A DNA stretch of 64,000 bases from Vibrio anguillarum (GCF_001989995.2 NZ_JAHGUP010000027.1:124001-188000); one strand, 5' to 3'. Positions 46,437 to 57,235 are shown, counted from the stretch's first letter. Program-made: numbers and translations. Notes: a model not told the origin generated them from the sequence alone.

Positions 46437-46892
46437 ATGGATATTCGTAAAATCAAAAAGCTTATCGAACTGGTAGAAGAATCTGGCATTTCTGAACTAG
46501 AAATCTCTGAAGGTGAAGAATCGGTACGCATCAGTCGTAACACTGCGCCAGTACAGATGGCTCAGATGCATTACGCTGCACCAGCGCCAGCACAACAAGC
46601 CGCGCCAGTCGCTGCCCCTGCGCCAACGGCTGAAGCCGCCGCGCCTGTAGCGCCAAAAGGTCACCAAGTGCTTTCGCCAATGGTCGGTACTTTCTACCGC
46701 TCACCAAGTCCAGATTCAAAAGCGTTCATCGAAGTCGGTCAAAGTGTTTCAGTCGGTGACACACTATGCATCGTTGAAGCGATGAAAATGATGAACCAAA
46801 TCGAAGCCGATAAAGCAGGTATCGTTACGGCAATCCTACTTGAAGACGGCCAGACCGTTGAATTCGACCAACCGCTTGTTGTTATCGAATAA
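46437..46892 (+). CDS. accB: Biotin carboxyl carrier protein of acetyl-CoA carboxylase
   Basis: Carries the biotin that accepts CO2 in the first step of fatty acid synthesis. 151 residues: N-terminal segment [20 protein letters not shown], a flexible Ala-Pro-Gln-rich linker (about 45-75), and the biotinyl domain (80-151) with the biotinylated Lys117 in EAMKMMN. The thumb loop [12 protein letters not shown] is present. Fourteen bases separate it from accC. Confidence 0.97.
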   Translation: MDIRKIKKLIELVEESGISELEISEGEESVRISRNTAPVQMAQMHYAAPAPAQQAAPVAAPAPTAEAAAPVAPKGHQVLSPMVGTFYRSPSPDSKAFIEVGQSVSVGDTLCIVEAMKMMNQIEADKAGIVTAILLEDGQTVEFDQPLVVIE

Positions 46893-46906
46893 TCGAGGTT
46901 TGCTTT

Positions 46907-48253
46907 ATGTTAGATAAATTAGTCATCGCGAATCGAGGTGAAATTGCACTTCGTATTCTGCGCGCATGTAAAGAGCTTGGCATCAAAACTGTTGCCGTGC
47001 ACTCCACTGCCGATCGTGATTTAAAACACGTACTGTTGGCCGACGAAACCATCTGTATTGGCCCAGCACGTGGTATTGACAGCTACTTAAACATTCCACG
47101 CATTATTTCTGCAGCAGAAGTAACTGGCGCAGTAGCAATTCACCCCGGTTACGGTTTTCTTTCTGAAAACGCCGACTTTGCTGAACAAGTCGAGCGTTCA
47201 GGCTTCATTTTTGTTGGCCCGAAAGCCGATACCATTCGCATGATGGGTGACAAAGTGTCAGCCATCAGCGCAATGAAAAAAGCGGGCGTTCCTTGTGTGC
47301 CGGGTTCTGACGGCCCACTGGATGGCGATGAAGTCAAAAACAAAGCTCATGCGAAACGCATCGGCTACCCTGTGATCATCAAAGCTTCTGGCGGAGGCGG
47401 CGGTCGTGGTATGCGCGTGGTTCGTAGCGAAAATGAACTGACTCAAGCGATCGCAATGACGCGTGCCGAAGCCAAAGCAGCATTCAACAATGACATGGTT
47501 TACATGGAAAAATTCCTAGAAAACCCACGTCACGTTGAAGTACAAATTATTGCGGATGGTCAAGGTGGCGCAATTCACCTTGGTGAACGTGACTGCTCAA
47601 TGCAGCGTCGTCACCAAAAAGTGGTTGAAGAAGCTCCAGCACCAGGTATTACCGAAGAGATGCGTAAATACATTGGTGAACGTTGTACACGCGCTTGTCT
47701 CGAAATTGGCTATCGTGGTGCCGGTACGTTTGAGTTCCTATACGAAAACGGCGAGTTCTACTTCATTGAGATGAACACGCGTATTCAAGTTGAGCACCCA
47801 GTCACTGAAATGGTCACTGGCGTTGATCTCATCAAAGAACAACTTCGCGTCGCCGCAGGTCAACCACTGTCGTTTACCCAAGATGACATTAAGATCCGTG
47901 GCCATGCGATTGAATGCCGTATCAACGCGGAAGATCCGGTTCGTTTCCTCCCTTCTCCGGGCAAAATCGAACACTTCCACGCGCCGGGCGGTATGGGCGT
48001 TCGTTGGGAATCACACATTTATGCAGGCTACACAGTGCCACCGCATTACGATTCAATGATCGGCAAGCTTATCACTTACGGTGAAAACCGTGACGTGGCA
48101 ATTGCGCGCATGAAAAATGCGTTAAACGAAATGATCGTCGATGGCATTAAAACCAACATCACCTTGCAGCAATCGATCATGCAAGATGAGAACTTCCAAC
48201 ACGGTGGGGCGAACATCCACTACCTTGAGAAGAAATTGGGTTTACAGCACTAA
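46907..48253 (+). CDS. accC: Biotin carboxylase subunit of acetyl-CoA carboxylase
   Basis: ATP-grasp enzyme that carboxylates biotin on AccB. 448 residues (E. coli 449): N-terminal [24 protein letters not shown], the Gly-rich ATP lid [14 protein letters not shown] near 160-170, [20 protein letters not shown], and the catalytic [19 protein letters not shown] ribosome-binding site lies 9 bases upstream. Terminal gene of the aroQ-accB-accC series, closed by a TTCG-loop terminator. Confidence 0.97.
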   Translation: MLDKLVIANRGEIALRILRACKELGIKTVAVHSTADRDLKHVLLADETICIGPARGIDSYLNIPRIISAAEVTGAVAIHPGYGFLSENADFAEQVERSGFIFVGPKADTIRMMGDKVSAISAMKKAGVPCVPGSDGPLDGDEVKNKAHAKRIGYPVIIKASGGGGGRGMRVVRSENELTQAIAMTRAEAKAAFNNDMVYMEKFLENPRHVEVQIIADGQGGAIHLGERDCSMQRRHQKVVEEAPAPGITEEMRKYIGERCTRACLEIGYRGAGTFEFLYENGEFYFIEMNTRIQVEHPVTEMVTGVDLIKEQLRVAAGQPLSFTQDDIKIRGHAIECRINAEDPVRFLPSPGKIEHFHAPGGMGVRWESHIYAGYTVPPHYDSMIGKLITYGENRDVAIARMKNALNEMIVDGIKTNITLQQSIMQDENFQHGGANIHYLEKKLGLQH

Positions 48254-48280
48254 TCTTCTCTTCGCGTCGCGAGAAACCAA

Positions 48281-48305
48281 ATGCTCACTTCGGTGAGCAT
48301 TTTTG
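48281..48305 (+). terminator. accBC terminator
   Basis: Perfect 8-bp stem ATGCTCAC / GTGAGCAT on a TTCG tetraloop with T-rich tail, 27 bases after the accC stop. Confidence 0.92.
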
Positions 48306-48371
48306 TTTTCGGCAGCCGAGTCAGTTTCTGCTAAACTCTGCGCCAACTGACGACATAACAGAGCAACTGAC

Positions 48372-49259
48372 ATGCCTTGGATTCAAATTAAACTGAACGC
48401 AACTAACGCCAATGCCGAGCCAATTGGCGACATGCTGATGGAAGAGACGGGCGCAGTATCCGTCACTTTTCTTGATGCTCACGACACCCCTGTTTTTGAA
48501 CCGCTTCCGGGCGAAACTCGCCTTTGGGGCGATACCGACGTGCTGGCGCTGTATGATGCCGAAGCCGATAGCGCATGGATCATAGACCAAATTCGCTCAA
48601 GCAAACTGCTGAGTGATGACTTTGCCTACAAAGTTGAACAGCTCGAAGATAAAGACTGGGAACGTGAATGGATGGACAACTTCCACCCGATGAAATTTGG
48701 TCAACGTTTGTGGATTTGCCCAAGCTGGCGTGAAATCCCAGAGCCTGACGCTGTCAACGTAATGCTCGACCCGGGCCTTGCATTCGGTACAGGTACTCAC
48801 CCGACGACCGCATTATGTTTAGAGTGGCTCGAAGGGCTCGATCTGACAGGCAAAACCGTCATCGATTTTGGTTGTGGTTCAGGCATCTTAGCCATTGCGG
48901 CGATCAAATTGGGCGCAGCCAAAGTCGTCGGTATTGATATCGACCCACAAGCACTGCTTGCTTCTAACGACAACGCAGGGCGCAATGGCGTAGCTGACCA
49001 ACTTGAAGTGTATTTACCACAAGACCAACCTGAAGGCTTAATCGCTGACGTGGTTGTGGCCAACATTTTGGCCGGCCCACTGCGTGACCTGAATGGCGTG
49101 ATCAAAGGGTTACTTAAACCCAACGGCCAACTTGCGATGTCCGGTGTTTTGGACACTCAAGCCGAAGAAGTTGCCAACCATTATCGTGACGAGCTTCACA
49201 TTGACCCGATAATTGAGCTCAATGAGTGGTGCCGCATCTCGGGTCGCAAGCAAGGCTAG
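48372..49259 (+). CDS. prmA: Ribosomal protein L11 methyltransferase
   Basis: Trimethylates lysines and the N-terminus of L11. 295 residues (E. coli 293): an N-terminal L11-binding domain ([20 protein letters not shown]) and a class I methyltransferase domain with motif [30 protein letters not shown] and post-motif [10 protein letters not shown]. 139 bases separate it from the dusB start, as in other gammaproteobacteria. Confidence 0.96.
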   Translation: MPWIQIKLNATNANAEPIGDMLMEETGAVSVTFLDAHDTPVFEPLPGETRLWGDTDVLALYDAEADSAWIIDQIRSSKLLSDDFAYKVEQLEDKDWEREWMDNFHPMKFGQRLWICPSWREIPEPDAVNVMLDPGLAFGTGTHPTTALCLEWLEGLDLTGKTVIDFGCGSGILAIAAIKLGAAKVVGIDIDPQALLASNDNAGRNGVADQLEVYLPQDQPEGLIADVVVANILAGPLRDLNGVIKGLLKPNGQLAMSGVLDTQAEEVANHYRDELHIDPIIELNEWCRISGRKQG

Positions 49260-49398
49260 ATAAGACTTTGCGTGCTAATAGACTGTATTTTATACGATTT
49301 ACTAAAACAAATTGTAAATGCTCAAATATTAGTCTTTTCACGCAGTAAAAAAATGCGTAAAATGCGCGCCCTTGCTGGTACAGAACTGTGATGACGTT

Positions 49399-50367
49399 TT
49401 GAAAATCGGAAACTATCAACTTAAGAACAATCTTATCGTTGCCCCTATGGCAGGAGTGACTGACAGACCATTTCGAGAGTTGTGTCTTCGCTATGGAGCA
49501 GGCATGGCCGTCAGTGAAATGATGTCCTCTAATCCTGCTCTATGGAATACGTCAAAGTCGATGCAACGTATGGTACATGAGGGCGAATCGGGCATTCGCT
49601 CGGTACAAATTGCGGGAGCCGACCCACAGCTTATGGCCGATGCAGCCCAATTTAGTGTTGAGAACGGTGCTCAGATCATCGACATCAACATGGGTTGCCC
49701 AGCAAAAAAGGTGAATAAAAAGCTGGCGGGTTCAGCCTTACTCCAATTTCCGGAGACGATTGAACAGATCTTGAAAGCGGTGGTGAACGCCGTTGATGTC
49801 CCAGTGACATTAAAGACCCGTACTGGCTGGGACACAGACAACAAAAACTGTGTCTACATCGCTAAATTAGCCGAAGACTGCGGCATACAAGCTTTAGCCC
49901 TGCATGGCAGAACCAAAGCGTGTATGTACAAAGGCGAGGCCGAATACGACAGCATTAAAGCGGTGAAAAACGCCATCTCTATTCCGGTTATTGCTAACGG
50001 TGATATCGATAGCCCAGAGAAGGCGAAATACGTGCTGGATTACACCGGCGCTGACGCTTTAATGATTGGACGCCCTGCCCAAGGTCGCCCGTGGATTTTC
50101 CAAGAAATCCAACACTATTTGGAAAACGGCACCACGATGTCTGAACTTCCGGCTGCGGAAGTGAAAGATATTATGCTTGGTCATGTACAGGCTCTCCACA
50201 GTTTCTATGGTGAGTATTTAGGCCCTCGCATCGCTCGTAAGCATGTGGGTTGGTATCTGAAAGAACATGAACAAGCGAGTGAGTTTCGCCGTACCTTCAA
50301 CGCTATTGACGCAGCACCGCTGCAAATTGACGCGCTCGAAGGTTATTTTGATAACGTTGCATCATAA
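49399..50367 (+). CDS. dusB: tRNA-dihydrouridine synthase B
   Basis: FMN enzyme reducing uridine to dihydrouridine in the tRNA D-loop. 322 residues from TTG at 49399 ([26 protein letters not shown]), matching the 321-residue E. coli protein; an earlier TTG at 49372 adds nine residues without homology. Motifs: [12 protein letters not shown], the catalytic Cys in [20 protein letters not shown], and LHGRTK, IANGDI for FMN. The conserved dusB-fis operon follows with 23 bases to fis. Confidence 0.95.
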   Translation: MKIGNYQLKNNLIVAPMAGVTDRPFRELCLRYGAGMAVSEMMSSNPALWNTSKSMQRMVHEGESGIRSVQIAGADPQLMADAAQFSVENGAQIIDINMGCPAKKVNKKLAGSALLQFPETIEQILKAVVNAVDVPVTLKTRTGWDTDNKNCVYIAKLAEDCGIQALALHGRTKACMYKGEAEYDSIKAVKNAISIPVIANGDIDSPEKAKYVLDYTGADALMIGRPAQGRPWIFQEIQHYLENGTTMSELPAAEVKDIMLGHVQALHSFYGEYLGPRIARKHVGWYLKEHEQASEFRRTFNAIDAAPLQIDALEGYFDNVAS

Positions 50368-50390
50368 TTAAGAGAAGAGCTAGACCGCAT

Positions 50391-50687
50391 ATGTTCGAAC
50401 AAAACCTGACTTCAGAAGCTTTCACAGTAACAACCGTAACTTCACAAGATCAAATCACGCAAAAGCCACTACGTGATTCAGTTAAAGCATCTCTTAAAAA
50501 CTACCTTGCGCAGTTAAACGGCCAAGAAGTGACAGAACTATACGAGTTAGTTCTTGCTGAAGTTGAACAGCCACTACTCGACACCATCATGCAGTACACT
50601 CGCGGTAACCAAACTCGCGCAGCAACCATGATGGGCATCAACCGCGGCACTCTTCGTAAGAAGCTAAAAAAATACGGCATGAACTAA
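50391..50687 (+). CDS. fis: DNA-binding protein Fis
   Basis: Nucleoid-associated protein that bends DNA, aids site-specific recombination and activates rRNA promoters. 98 residues, the same length as in E. coli, with a flexible beta-hairpin arm at the N-terminus and a C-terminal helix-turn-helix ([30 protein letters not shown]) that is nearly unchanged. Co-transcribed with dusB. Strong terminator after it. Confidence 0.98.
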   Translation: MFEQNLTSEAFTVTTVTSQDQITQKPLRDSVKASLKNYLAQLNGQEVTELYELVLAEVEQPLLDTIMQYTRGNQTRAATMMGINRGTLRKKLKKYGMN

Positions 50688-50730
50688 TCTAGCTACTGCA
50701 CAAATCTAGCAACTAGATACCATCGCTTTT

Positions 50731-50758
50731 AAAACCGAGCCTCTGCGCTCGGTTTTTT
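50731..50758 (+). terminator. dusB-fis terminator
   Basis: Stem AAAACCGAGC / GCTCGGTTTT with a CTCTGC loop and T-run, 44 bases past fis. Confidence 0.93.
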
Positions 50759-50997
50759 CATTTTCACCCAACGGATAACTAAAATATCAACGGGCTGCTT
50801 TACTTTGCATTAATGCAATAAAGAGATCTGATTGTTTGAGCGGGCTCTCTCTTCTTCTGTTGTCGCATTTACGCGACCGCAACAAACTGGTTACATTGTG
50901 CATGTGATGGAAATTTACCGACCGATCCCCAAATCACTTGTCGTGAACAGTGCATACAATGAGTAAGGCTTTATCCCCCAAAAATGGAGTGACTAAG

Positions 50998-51084
50998 ATG
51001 AGCTCGGCGACGCAACAATCTAAACACCAAGTCAAATGGGCCTATTATAATGATAAAACCACTCGGAAGATTGACAAGGAGTGA
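50998..51084 (+). CDS. Small ORF directly upstream of the chemoreceptor gene
   Basis: 28 codons starting [20 protein letters not shown] and ending KIDKE, hydrophilic and basic with no membrane segment. ATG is preceded by GGAG at 8 bases. Its last codons AAG-GAG and the overlapping TGA form the ribosome-binding site of the chemoreceptor (ATG at 51090, 5 bases after the stop), so translation of the two would be coupled. No family is recognised. It could be a real small protein, a leader peptide, or chance. Confidence 0.5.
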   Translation: MSSATQQSKHQVKWAYYNDKTTRKIDKE

Positions 51085-51089
51085 CGTCA

Positions 51090-52730
51090 ATGAGCTTACT
51101 GAACTTGCGCCAGACCAAAATTAGAACGCGTTTATACCTGCTGACCACGGTCACCACACTGCTACTGTTGATCCCATTTGTCTCCATGCTCAATAGTTAT
51201 CAACACGATTTAATGCAATCAAAACAGACAAAAACTCGCCACATCGTCGAAACAGGATATGGCGTATTAAGTTACTTCCACCAATTACAAATCGATGGCA
51301 CCTTGTCCGAGCAGCAAGCACAGACTCAAGCCAAACAAGCCATCGCGAAACTGCGCTACGAGGCTGATGATTATTTTTGGATCAACGACCTTCAGCCAAG
51401 TATGATCATGCACCCAATGAAGCCCCAATTGGACGGCAAAGATCTCTCCAATGCCGCCGACCCGACCGGAAAAAAACTGTTTGTAGAATTTACTAAAGTC
51501 GCTAAACAGCAGGGTGAAGGCTTTGTCGACTATATGTGGCCCAAACCAGGTTCTAGCGTCGATGTGGGTAAAATCTCTTATGTAAAATTATTTAAACCTT
51601 GGGGTTGGATCCTCGGTTCTGGAGTCTACATCGACGATGTCAATGCGTTGATTTGGCAACGCCTACAATCGATATTGCTCATTCTTAGCCTCGTCATTAT
51701 TGTGATGCTGATTCTTTCAGTAGTGATAGGAAATAGCATCACTAAACCGTGTGAAGAAACCAAACAGGCACTCGAAGAAATCGCCAAAGGCGACGGTGAT
51801 TTAACCAAACAGCTCTCGGTGCAAGGTAGTGATGAGCTGTCACACATAGCGCAAGCCTTCAATGAGTTCACAGAGAAGATTCGTCATACCATTACCAATA
51901 TCACACCGATCACCGACAATGTTAACCACTCGGCAAATGAGCTTACTCAACTCTCACAACATGCCTCAATCAAAGCCTTAGAGCAGCAGCAATCCGTCGA
52001 TACAGTCGCATCAGCAATGAACGAACTGCATGCGAGCAATCAAGAAGTGGCTAATGCAGCGAGTAGTGCCGCGAAAGCCGCGCATACGGCCAGCAGCAAA
52101 GGCAAAGAAGGCAGCTCGGTGATTGGCAAAGCTTCTGATTTTATGGACTCCCTGTCTGCACTACTGACCACCACTGACACCACCACTAAAAACCTCGCGA
52201 AAGAGACACAAGATGTCGGAGCGATACTGGCGGTCATCCAAGGGATAGCTGAACAAACCAACTTATTGGCCCTGAATGCGGCGATTGAAGCAGCACGTGC
52301 TGGTGAACAAGGAAGAGGCTTTGCTGTCGTCGCGGATGAAGTACGGGCGCTGGCAACGCGTACTCAAACCAGCACCAACGAGATAGAGCAGATAATCAAT
52401 AGATTACAGGCTCGCGCAAAAGAGCTGGGAGAATTTATGGCTCAAACGCAGCAACAATCAACCGCCACACAACAACAAGCCGTTTTAGCGCAGCAAGTGC
52501 TCAATGAGATCGACGAGCAAGTAAAACAGATTCTCTCACTCAATGAACATATTGCTGAGGCAAGCGCCCAGCAAACCACCGCTACAGAAGAGATTAATCG
52601 CAATCTGACTCATATTGCCGAACACAGCTCCCAGGCTGCAGCCCAAGCCGATCAAGTGTCGACAGCCAGTCAATATCTCTCAGACAGTGGCCAACAACTG
52701 AAACAGAGCATTAGCCATTTTAAAGTGTGA
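51090..52730 (+). CDS. Methyl-accepting chemotaxis protein with single Cache domain
   Basis: Transmembrane chemoreceptor of 546 residues. ATG at 51090 follows AAGGAG; the frame opens at a GTG three codons earlier inside that site. Order: membrane segment (about 14-33), periplasmic sCache_2-type sensor (about 50-185, with [25 protein letters not shown] and [18 protein letters not shown]), second membrane segment (190-215), HAMP, and signalling domain with the hairpin tip [40 protein letters not shown]. Ligand unknown; sCache_2 domains often bind small organic acids. No C-terminal CheR-docking pentapeptide is evident. Confidence 0.92.
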   Translation: MSLLNLRQTKIRTRLYLLTTVTTLLLLIPFVSMLNSYQHDLMQSKQTKTRHIVETGYGVLSYFHQLQIDGTLSEQQAQTQAKQAIAKLRYEADDYFWINDLQPSMIMHPMKPQLDGKDLSNAADPTGKKLFVEFTKVAKQQGEGFVDYMWPKPGSSVDVGKISYVKLFKPWGWILGSGVYIDDVNALIWQRLQSILLILSLVIIVMLILSVVIGNSITKPCEETKQALEEIAKGDGDLTKQLSVQGSDELSHIAQAFNEFTEKIRHTITNITPITDNVNHSANELTQLSQHASIKALEQQQSVDTVASAMNELHASNQEVANAASSAAKAAHTASSKGKEGSSVIGKASDFMDSLSALLTTTDTTTKNLAKETQDVGAILAVIQGIAEQTNLLALNAAIEAARAGEQGRGFAVVADEVRALATRTQTSTNEIEQIINRLQARAKELGEFMAQTQQQSTATQQQAVLAQQVLNEIDEQVKQILSLNEHIAEASAQQTTATEEINRNLTHIAEHSSQAAAQADQVSTASQYLSDSGQQLKQSISHFKV

Positions 52731-52758
52731 GCAACTCACGCCTTATCGGCTGATGAGA

Positions 52759-53157
52759 TCACTCCAATGCCGCTAAAATTGAGCAGTGGCTGGCGTTGTC
52801 GTCTATATGACCGCAGCACGCATCGTTGATTTTTTTTAGCGCTTGACGAATCGCCGTTAACTCGGCGATTTTTTGATCAATCACCACCAGCTTAGCGCTG
52901 GTGATCGATTTCACTTCTGCACAGCTGTGTTCGGTCGCTTCCAGCTTTATTTCCAGTAACTCTTTGATCTCATCCAAACTGAGCCCTAGCTCTTTGGCTT
53001 TGAGAATAAAACTCACCTGCTGCTGATTTTTTTGATTATATAAACGATAACCAGACTCACTGCGCCCCGCCGGTTTTATTAGCGCATTTTTTTCATAAAA
53101 ACGCAGCGTATCGGTTGAAACTTTACAGCGTTTGGCAAGTTCTCCAATTTGAAACAT
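52759..53157 (-). CDS. zntR: MerR-family zinc-responsive regulator ZntR
   Basis: Zn(II)-sensing activator of zntA-type exporter genes. 132 residues: N-terminal MerR winged helix (FQIGELAKRCKVSTDTLRFYEKNALIKPAGRS), dimerisation coil, and zinc ligands Cys79 (HSCAEV), Cys114, Cys115 and Cys125 (ACCGHIDDNASHC), equivalent to C79, C114, C115 and C124 of E. coli ZntR. That pattern separates it from CueR and SoxR. Convergent with the chemoreceptor gene, divergent from purH. The zntA target is not in the window. Confidence 0.92.
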   Translation of the reverse strand: MFQIGELAKRCKVSTDTLRFYEKNALIKPAGRSESGYRLYNQKNQQQVSFILKAKELGLSLDEIKELLEIKLEATEHSCAEVKSITSAKLVVIDQKIAELTAIRQALKKINDACCGHIDDNASHCSILAALE

Positions 53158-53226
53158 CTCATTCTCCTTTAACGTTTTTATTACGTTTGATACCCAATAT
53201 CGCCGTTTTTATAAAAAATTTTGCGA

Positions 53227-53242
53227 TGCCAAACGATTGCGC
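53227..53242. promoter_or_regulatory. Candidate PurR box upstream of purH
   Basis: TGCCAAACGATTGCGC matches 11 of 16 positions of ACGCAAACGTTTGCGT, including the central AAACG and TTGCG. It lies 80 bases before purH between purH and zntR, where PurR control of purine genes is expected. Confidence 0.55.
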
Positions 53243-53321
53243 GAGCTTTTTGATGATTGTTTGGTTAGAATGTGCGCCATCAAATTTCCCATTAACTCCA
53301 TGATTTGAGGAAGACCAAAGC

Positions 53322-54914
53322 ATGAATAACGCTCGTCCTATTCACCGCGCATTGATCAGCGTATCAGACAAAACCGGCATTGTTGAGTTCGCTCAAGCTC
53401 TCGCGAAGCGCGGTGTCGATATTCTTTCTACTGGTGGCACCGCTCGCTTATTAGCAGACCAAGGTATTGCTGTTACAGAAGTTTCTGACTACACCGGTTT
53501 TCCTGAGATGATGGACGGTCGCGTAAAAACATTGCACCCGAAAGTACACGGTGGCGTGCTGGGCCGCCGCGGTCAAGATGACGACATCATGCAACAACAC
53601 GGTATTAAGCCGATTGATATGGTGGTCGTCAACCTTTACCCGTTTGCCGAAACCGTTGCTAAAGCAGGTTGTACCCTAGCTGATGCGGTAGAAAATATCG
53701 ACATTGGTGGGCCAACTATGGTGCGTTCTGCGGCGAAAAACCACAAAGACGTGACCATAGTGGTGAATGCACATGACTACGACCGTGTCATTGCCGAGAT
53801 GGATGCGAACGACAATTCGCTAACACTCGAAACACGTTTTGACCTTGCGATTGCCGCTTTTGAACACACCGCCGCTTACGATGGCATGATCGCCAACTAC
53901 TTCGGCACTATGGTTCCATCCTACGGAGAGAACAAAGAAGGTGATGAAGAGAGCAAATTCCCGCGCACCTTCAACCAACAATTCCTGAAAAAACAAGACA
54001 TGCGTTACGGTGAGAACAGTCACCAAGCGGCCGCTTTCTATGTTGAAGCCAACCCAGAGGAAGCGTCAGTCTCTACTGCACGCCAACTCCAAGGTAAAGC
54101 GCTCTCTTACAACAACATCGCCGATACCGACGCCGCTCTTGAGTGTGTGAAAGAGTTCGCTGAGCCAGCGTGTGTGATTGTCAAACACGCCAACCCATGT
54201 GGCGTTGCCTTGGGCAGTGATATTCTTCAAGCCTACAACCGCGCTTACCAAACCGACCCAACGTCTGCCTTTGGTGGCATCATCGCTTTTAACCGCGAGC
54301 TAGACGCACAAACTGCAGCGGCGATTGTTGAGCGCCAGTTTGTTGAAGTGATCATCGCACCAACCGTTTCAGCGGAAGCGATTGAAGTGGTTGCGGCGAA
54401 GAAAAACGTGCGCCTGCTTGAGTGCGGTGAATGGTCAGCGAAAACCACGGGCTTTGACGTGAAACGCGTCAATGGTGGCTTACTGGTACAAGATCGCGAT
54501 CAAGGCATGGTTAGCCTTGATGATCTCAAAATCGTAACCAAGCGCCAGCCGAGTGAAGAAGAGATCAAAGATGCTCTTTTCTGCTGGAAAGTAGCTAAAT
54601 ACGTCAAATCAAACGCGATTGTTTACTCAAAAGGTGACATGACTGTTGGCGTGGGCGCAGGCCAAATGAGCCGCGTTTATTCAGCCAAAATTGCGGGCAT
54701 TAAAGCGGCTGATGAAGGTTTGCAAGTCGAAGGATGTGTGATGGCTTCTGATGCCTTCTTCCCGTTCCGTGACGGCATTGATGCCGCGGCGCAAGCGGGC
54801 ATCAAGTGTGTGATTCAACCGGGCGGTTCGATGCGCGATGACGAAGTGATTGCCGCCGCCGATGAACACGGTATGGCGATGATCTTTACTGGTATGCGTC
54901 ACTTCCGTCACTAA
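53322..54914 (+). CDS. purH: Bifunctional AICAR transformylase / IMP cyclohydrolase
   Basis: Last two steps of IMP synthesis. 530 residues (E. coli 529): N-terminal IMP cyclohydrolase (MGS-like domain, [38 protein letters not shown]) and C-terminal AICAR transformylase ([30 protein letters not shown] with catalytic Lys-His, and [25 protein letters not shown]). GAGGAAG ribosome-binding site. In E. coli purH and purD are adjacent; here 207 bases with an inserted repeat element lie between them, so purD may be transcribed separately. Confidence 0.97.
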   Translation: MNNARPIHRALISVSDKTGIVEFAQALAKRGVDILSTGGTARLLADQGIAVTEVSDYTGFPEMMDGRVKTLHPKVHGGVLGRRGQDDDIMQQHGIKPIDMVVVNLYPFAETVAKAGCTLADAVENIDIGGPTMVRSAAKNHKDVTIVVNAHDYDRVIAEMDANDNSLTLETRFDLAIAAFEHTAAYDGMIANYFGTMVPSYGENKEGDEESKFPRTFNQQFLKKQDMRYGENSHQAAAFYVEANPEEASVSTARQLQGKALSYNNIADTDAALECVKEFAEPACVIVKHANPCGVALGSDILQAYNRAYQTDPTSAFGGIIAFNRELDAQTAAAIVERQFVEVIIAPTVSAEAIEVVAAKKNVRLLECGEWSAKTTGFDVKRVNGGLLVQDRDQGMVSLDDLKIVTKRQPSEEEIKDALFCWKVAKYVKSNAIVYSKGDMTVGVGAGQMSRVYSAKIAGIKAADEGLQVEGCVMASDAFFPFRDGIDAAAQAGIKCVIQPGGSMRDDEVIAAADEHGMAMIFTGMRHFRH

Positions 54915-54919
54915 AAACC

Positions 54920-55080
54920 TTACCCCACCCTAGCCCTCCCCTAGAAGGGGAGGGAATAGAAACCAAGTGACCTCACCTAACTTTTAGAAAGAGGTATTGT
55001 TCTCCAAGTTCCTTCCCTTTAAGGGGAGATATTGTCATCCAAGTTCCTCCCCCTTTAAGGGGGAGGTTAGGAGGGGGTAA
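54920..55080. repeat. 161-bp intergenic palindromic element between purH and purD
   Basis: The element begins TTACCCC (54920) and ends GGGGTAA (55080), exact complements, with longer imperfect terminal repeats (CCCTAGCCCTCCCC against AGGAGGGGG-type ends). Inside: a perfect CCCTCCCC-TAGAA-GGGGAGGG hairpin (54934-54954), a second CTTCCC/GGGGAG fold near 55010-55027, and a third CTCCCCC-TTTAA-GGGGGAG fold near 55047-55065. Two of these sit on a direct repeat of about 35 bp (54995-55029 and 55030-55064, sharing CCAAGTTCCT). No coding capacity. It is a non-autonomous MITE/ERIC-like element by appearance. Confidence 0.8.
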
Positions 55081-55121
55081 ATGGCAACAAACAAACTCTA
55101 TACGTTAAAGGATACTCATAG

Positions 55122-56417
55122 ATGAACATTCTGATTATAGGTGCTGGCGGTCGTGAGCACGCTCTGGGTTGGAAAGTCGCTCAAAACCCAAATGTTAAAA
55201 CTGTCTTTGTTGCTCCGGGTAATGCGGGCACAGCGCTTGAGCCTAAACTTGAGAACGTCAACATTGCAGTGGAAGACATTGCTGGTTTGGTCGCTTTTGC
55301 TCAAGAAAAACGTATTGAACTGACCATTGTTGGCCCAGAAACACCCTTAGTGCTTGGCGTGGTGGATGCTTTCCGTAAGGCGGATTTACCCATCTTTGGC
55401 CCGACTCAAGCGGCAGCGCAGCTCGAAGGCTCTAAAGCGTTCACCAAAGATTTCTTAGCTCGTCATCATATTCCTACTGGGGCTTACGCTAATTTCACAG
55501 AAATTGAACCTGCTTTGGCATACGTCCGCCAGCAAGGCGCGCCGATTGTGGTCAAAGCTGATGGCCTTGCCGCTGGCAAAGGAGTCATTGTGGCGATGAC
55601 GCTGCAAGAGGCCGAAGACGCGATTCAAGATATGCTCGCAGGCAATGCCTTTGGTCATGCAGGCAGCCGCGTGGTGATTGAAGAGTTCTTAGATGGAGAA
55701 GAAGCGAGCTTCATTGTCATGGTCGATGGTGAAAACGTGCTACCTATGGCCACCAGCCAAGATCATAAACGCGTCGGTGATAAAGACACTGGCCCCAATA
55801 CTGGCGGCATGGGCGCTTACTCGCCAGCTCCGGTGGTCACGCCTGAGATCCATGAACGCGTGATGCAAGAGGTCATTTATCCAACCGTTCGCGGTATGGC
55901 AGCAGAAGGCAACCCTTACACAGGTTTTCTGTACGCTGGGCTAATGATTGACGCGCAAGGCACACCAAAAGTGATTGAGTACAACTGCCGCTTTGGTGAC
56001 CCTGAAACTCAGCCGATCATGATGCGGATGCAATCGGATTTGGTCGAACTCTGCTTTGCCGCTCTAGAAGGCAAACTTGATCAAGTGGAGTCAAAATGGG
56101 ACCCACGCGCTTCTATCGGTATTGTTTTGGCCGCTGGCGGTTACCCTGCCGACTACGCGAAAGGGGATGTCATTTCTGGCTTACCAACGCAAGAAGTCGC
56201 GGGTGAGAAAATCTTCCACGCAGGCACAAGCAACCAAGCTGGAGAAGTCGTCACTAACGGTGGTCGCGTGTTATGCGCAACCGCACTTGGTAACACGGTT
56301 TCACAAGCGCAGCAGCGCGCTTACCAATTAGCCAAACAGGTCAACTGGGATGGCATGTTCTATCGCAGCGATATTGGCTACCGCGCGATAGCTCGTGAAC
56401 AACAGACAACAAAATAA
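55122..56417 (+). CDS. purD: Phosphoribosylamine-glycine ligase (GAR synthetase)
   Basis: ATP-grasp enzyme of purine synthesis that joins phosphoribosylamine and glycine. 431 residues (E. coli 429): N-terminal ILIIGAGGREHALGWKVAQN, GPTQAAAQLEGSKAFTKDFL, the ATP-grasp KADGLAAGKGVIVA, and EYNCRFGDPETQPIMMRM. An AAAGGATA ribosome-binding site precedes the ATG. Terminator downstream is shared with the convergent DUF1481 gene. Confidence 0.97.
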   Translation: MNILIIGAGGREHALGWKVAQNPNVKTVFVAPGNAGTALEPKLENVNIAVEDIAGLVAFAQEKRIELTIVGPETPLVLGVVDAFRKADLPIFGPTQAAAQLEGSKAFTKDFLARHHIPTGAYANFTEIEPALAYVRQQGAPIVVKADGLAAGKGVIVAMTLQEAEDAIQDMLAGNAFGHAGSRVVIEEFLDGEEASFIVMVDGENVLPMATSQDHKRVGDKDTGPNTGGMGAYSPAPVVTPEIHERVMQEVIYPTVRGMAAEGNPYTGFLYAGLMIDAQGTPKVIEYNCRFGDPETQPIMMRMQSDLVELCFAALEGKLDQVESKWDPRASIGIVLAAGGYPADYAKGDVISGLPTQEVAGEKIFHAGTSNQAGEVVTNGGRVLCATALGNTVSQAQQRAYQLAKQVNWDGMFYRSDIGYRAIAREQQTTK

Positions 56418-56442
56418 CAACGACAAAGCTAGGTTATGATCC

Positions 56443-56474
56443 AATAAGGCGCTCATTGAGCGCCTTATTTTTAT
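56443..56474. terminator. purD terminator (bidirectional)
   Basis: Stem AATAAGGCGCTC / GAGCGCCTTATT, 12 bp, loop ATT, with a T-run to the right. On the minus strand the A-rich left flank gives only a weak T-tract for the DUF1481 gene. Confidence 0.92.
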
Positions 56475-56536
56475 ACTTCATATTCATACTTCGGTATTGG
56501 CTTGGTGTTAAACTCACTTCGAGATGAACTTAATCA

Positions 56537-57226
56537 TCACTTCAACAATTGCGGTTTTTCGACACAGCCATGATTCTCATCAGCAAGCATTAATAGCTCT
56601 TCGATATAGACACGGTTATTGCGGATTTTACCTAAAAAGGCAATGTAGTTATCCAATGATGCTAAACGACTGACCACAAAACTGGGCAGCGTTTGGTTAA
56701 ATTCCATCTGCGTGTATTCATGACCCGTGCAGGTTTCAAACACTTCGCCATCCCACACCCCTTGAATCAGCTCTAACCCTTGGTTGTCTTTATTTTTGGT
56801 TTCTGAGATCAGGTATTGTGCTTGTTGCAGGTAATGGGAAAGCTGTTCTTCATCGAGTGGCAGTATTTTTCCATCGACACGGTATTGTTGATAAATGGCC
56901 TCGCCAGCGTCATTAAAACGTAAGTGAACCGAATAAGGTACGAGCGATTTCTTTTGTAGCTGCTCACCTTCGCGCTTGAGCTCTCTTAATGTCCCTTCAT
57001 CCCAGCGATAATTGGTTTTATACCAACCATAATCACCTGATGCGACATAATCGGCGGCGCTGTTTGGAGAAGCTGAACGCTCGATATACCAATAAAAACT
57101 GGTGGCATCACCCATGGTTTGCCCACTGGTATAATTGGAATATTGTTCGAGACTAGGCGTATGGCTAGAGGAGGAGCATCCCACTAAGACTAGGGGAAAT
57201 AGAATGGATAAAAGAATTTTTTTCAT
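56537..57226 (-). CDS. DUF1481 lipoprotein (YjaH family)
   Basis: Predicted lipoprotein of 229 residues. The signal peptide MKKILLSILFPLVLVGC has a lipobox with Cys17, and a Ser-rich tether follows. No catalytic motif is recognised. DUF1481 proteins are regularly encoded next to hupA in gammaproteobacteria (yjaH in E. coli) and have no known function. Its ATG is preceded by only TTCTCCC, a poor ribosome-binding site, and nine bases upstream stands a strong hairpin, so its translation may be controlled by readthrough or coupling from hupA. Confidence 0.87.
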   Translation of the reverse strand: MKKILLSILFPLVLVGCSSSSHTPSLEQYSNYTSGQTMGDATSFYWYIERSASPNSAADYVASGDYGWYKTNYRWDEGTLRELKREGEQLQKKSLVPYSVHLRFNDAGEAIYQQYRVDGKILPLDEEQLSHYLQQAQYLISETKNKDNQGLELIQGVWDGEVFETCTGHEYTQMEFNQTLPSFVVSRLASLDNYIAFLGKIRNNRVYIEELLMLADENHGCVEKPQLLK

Positions 57227-57235
57227 GGGAGAAAT

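Noticed and set aside
52727..52739. Hairpin GTGAG-CAA-CTCAC at the chemoreceptor stop
   Set aside because: Only five base pairs and no T-run; too weak to call a terminator.
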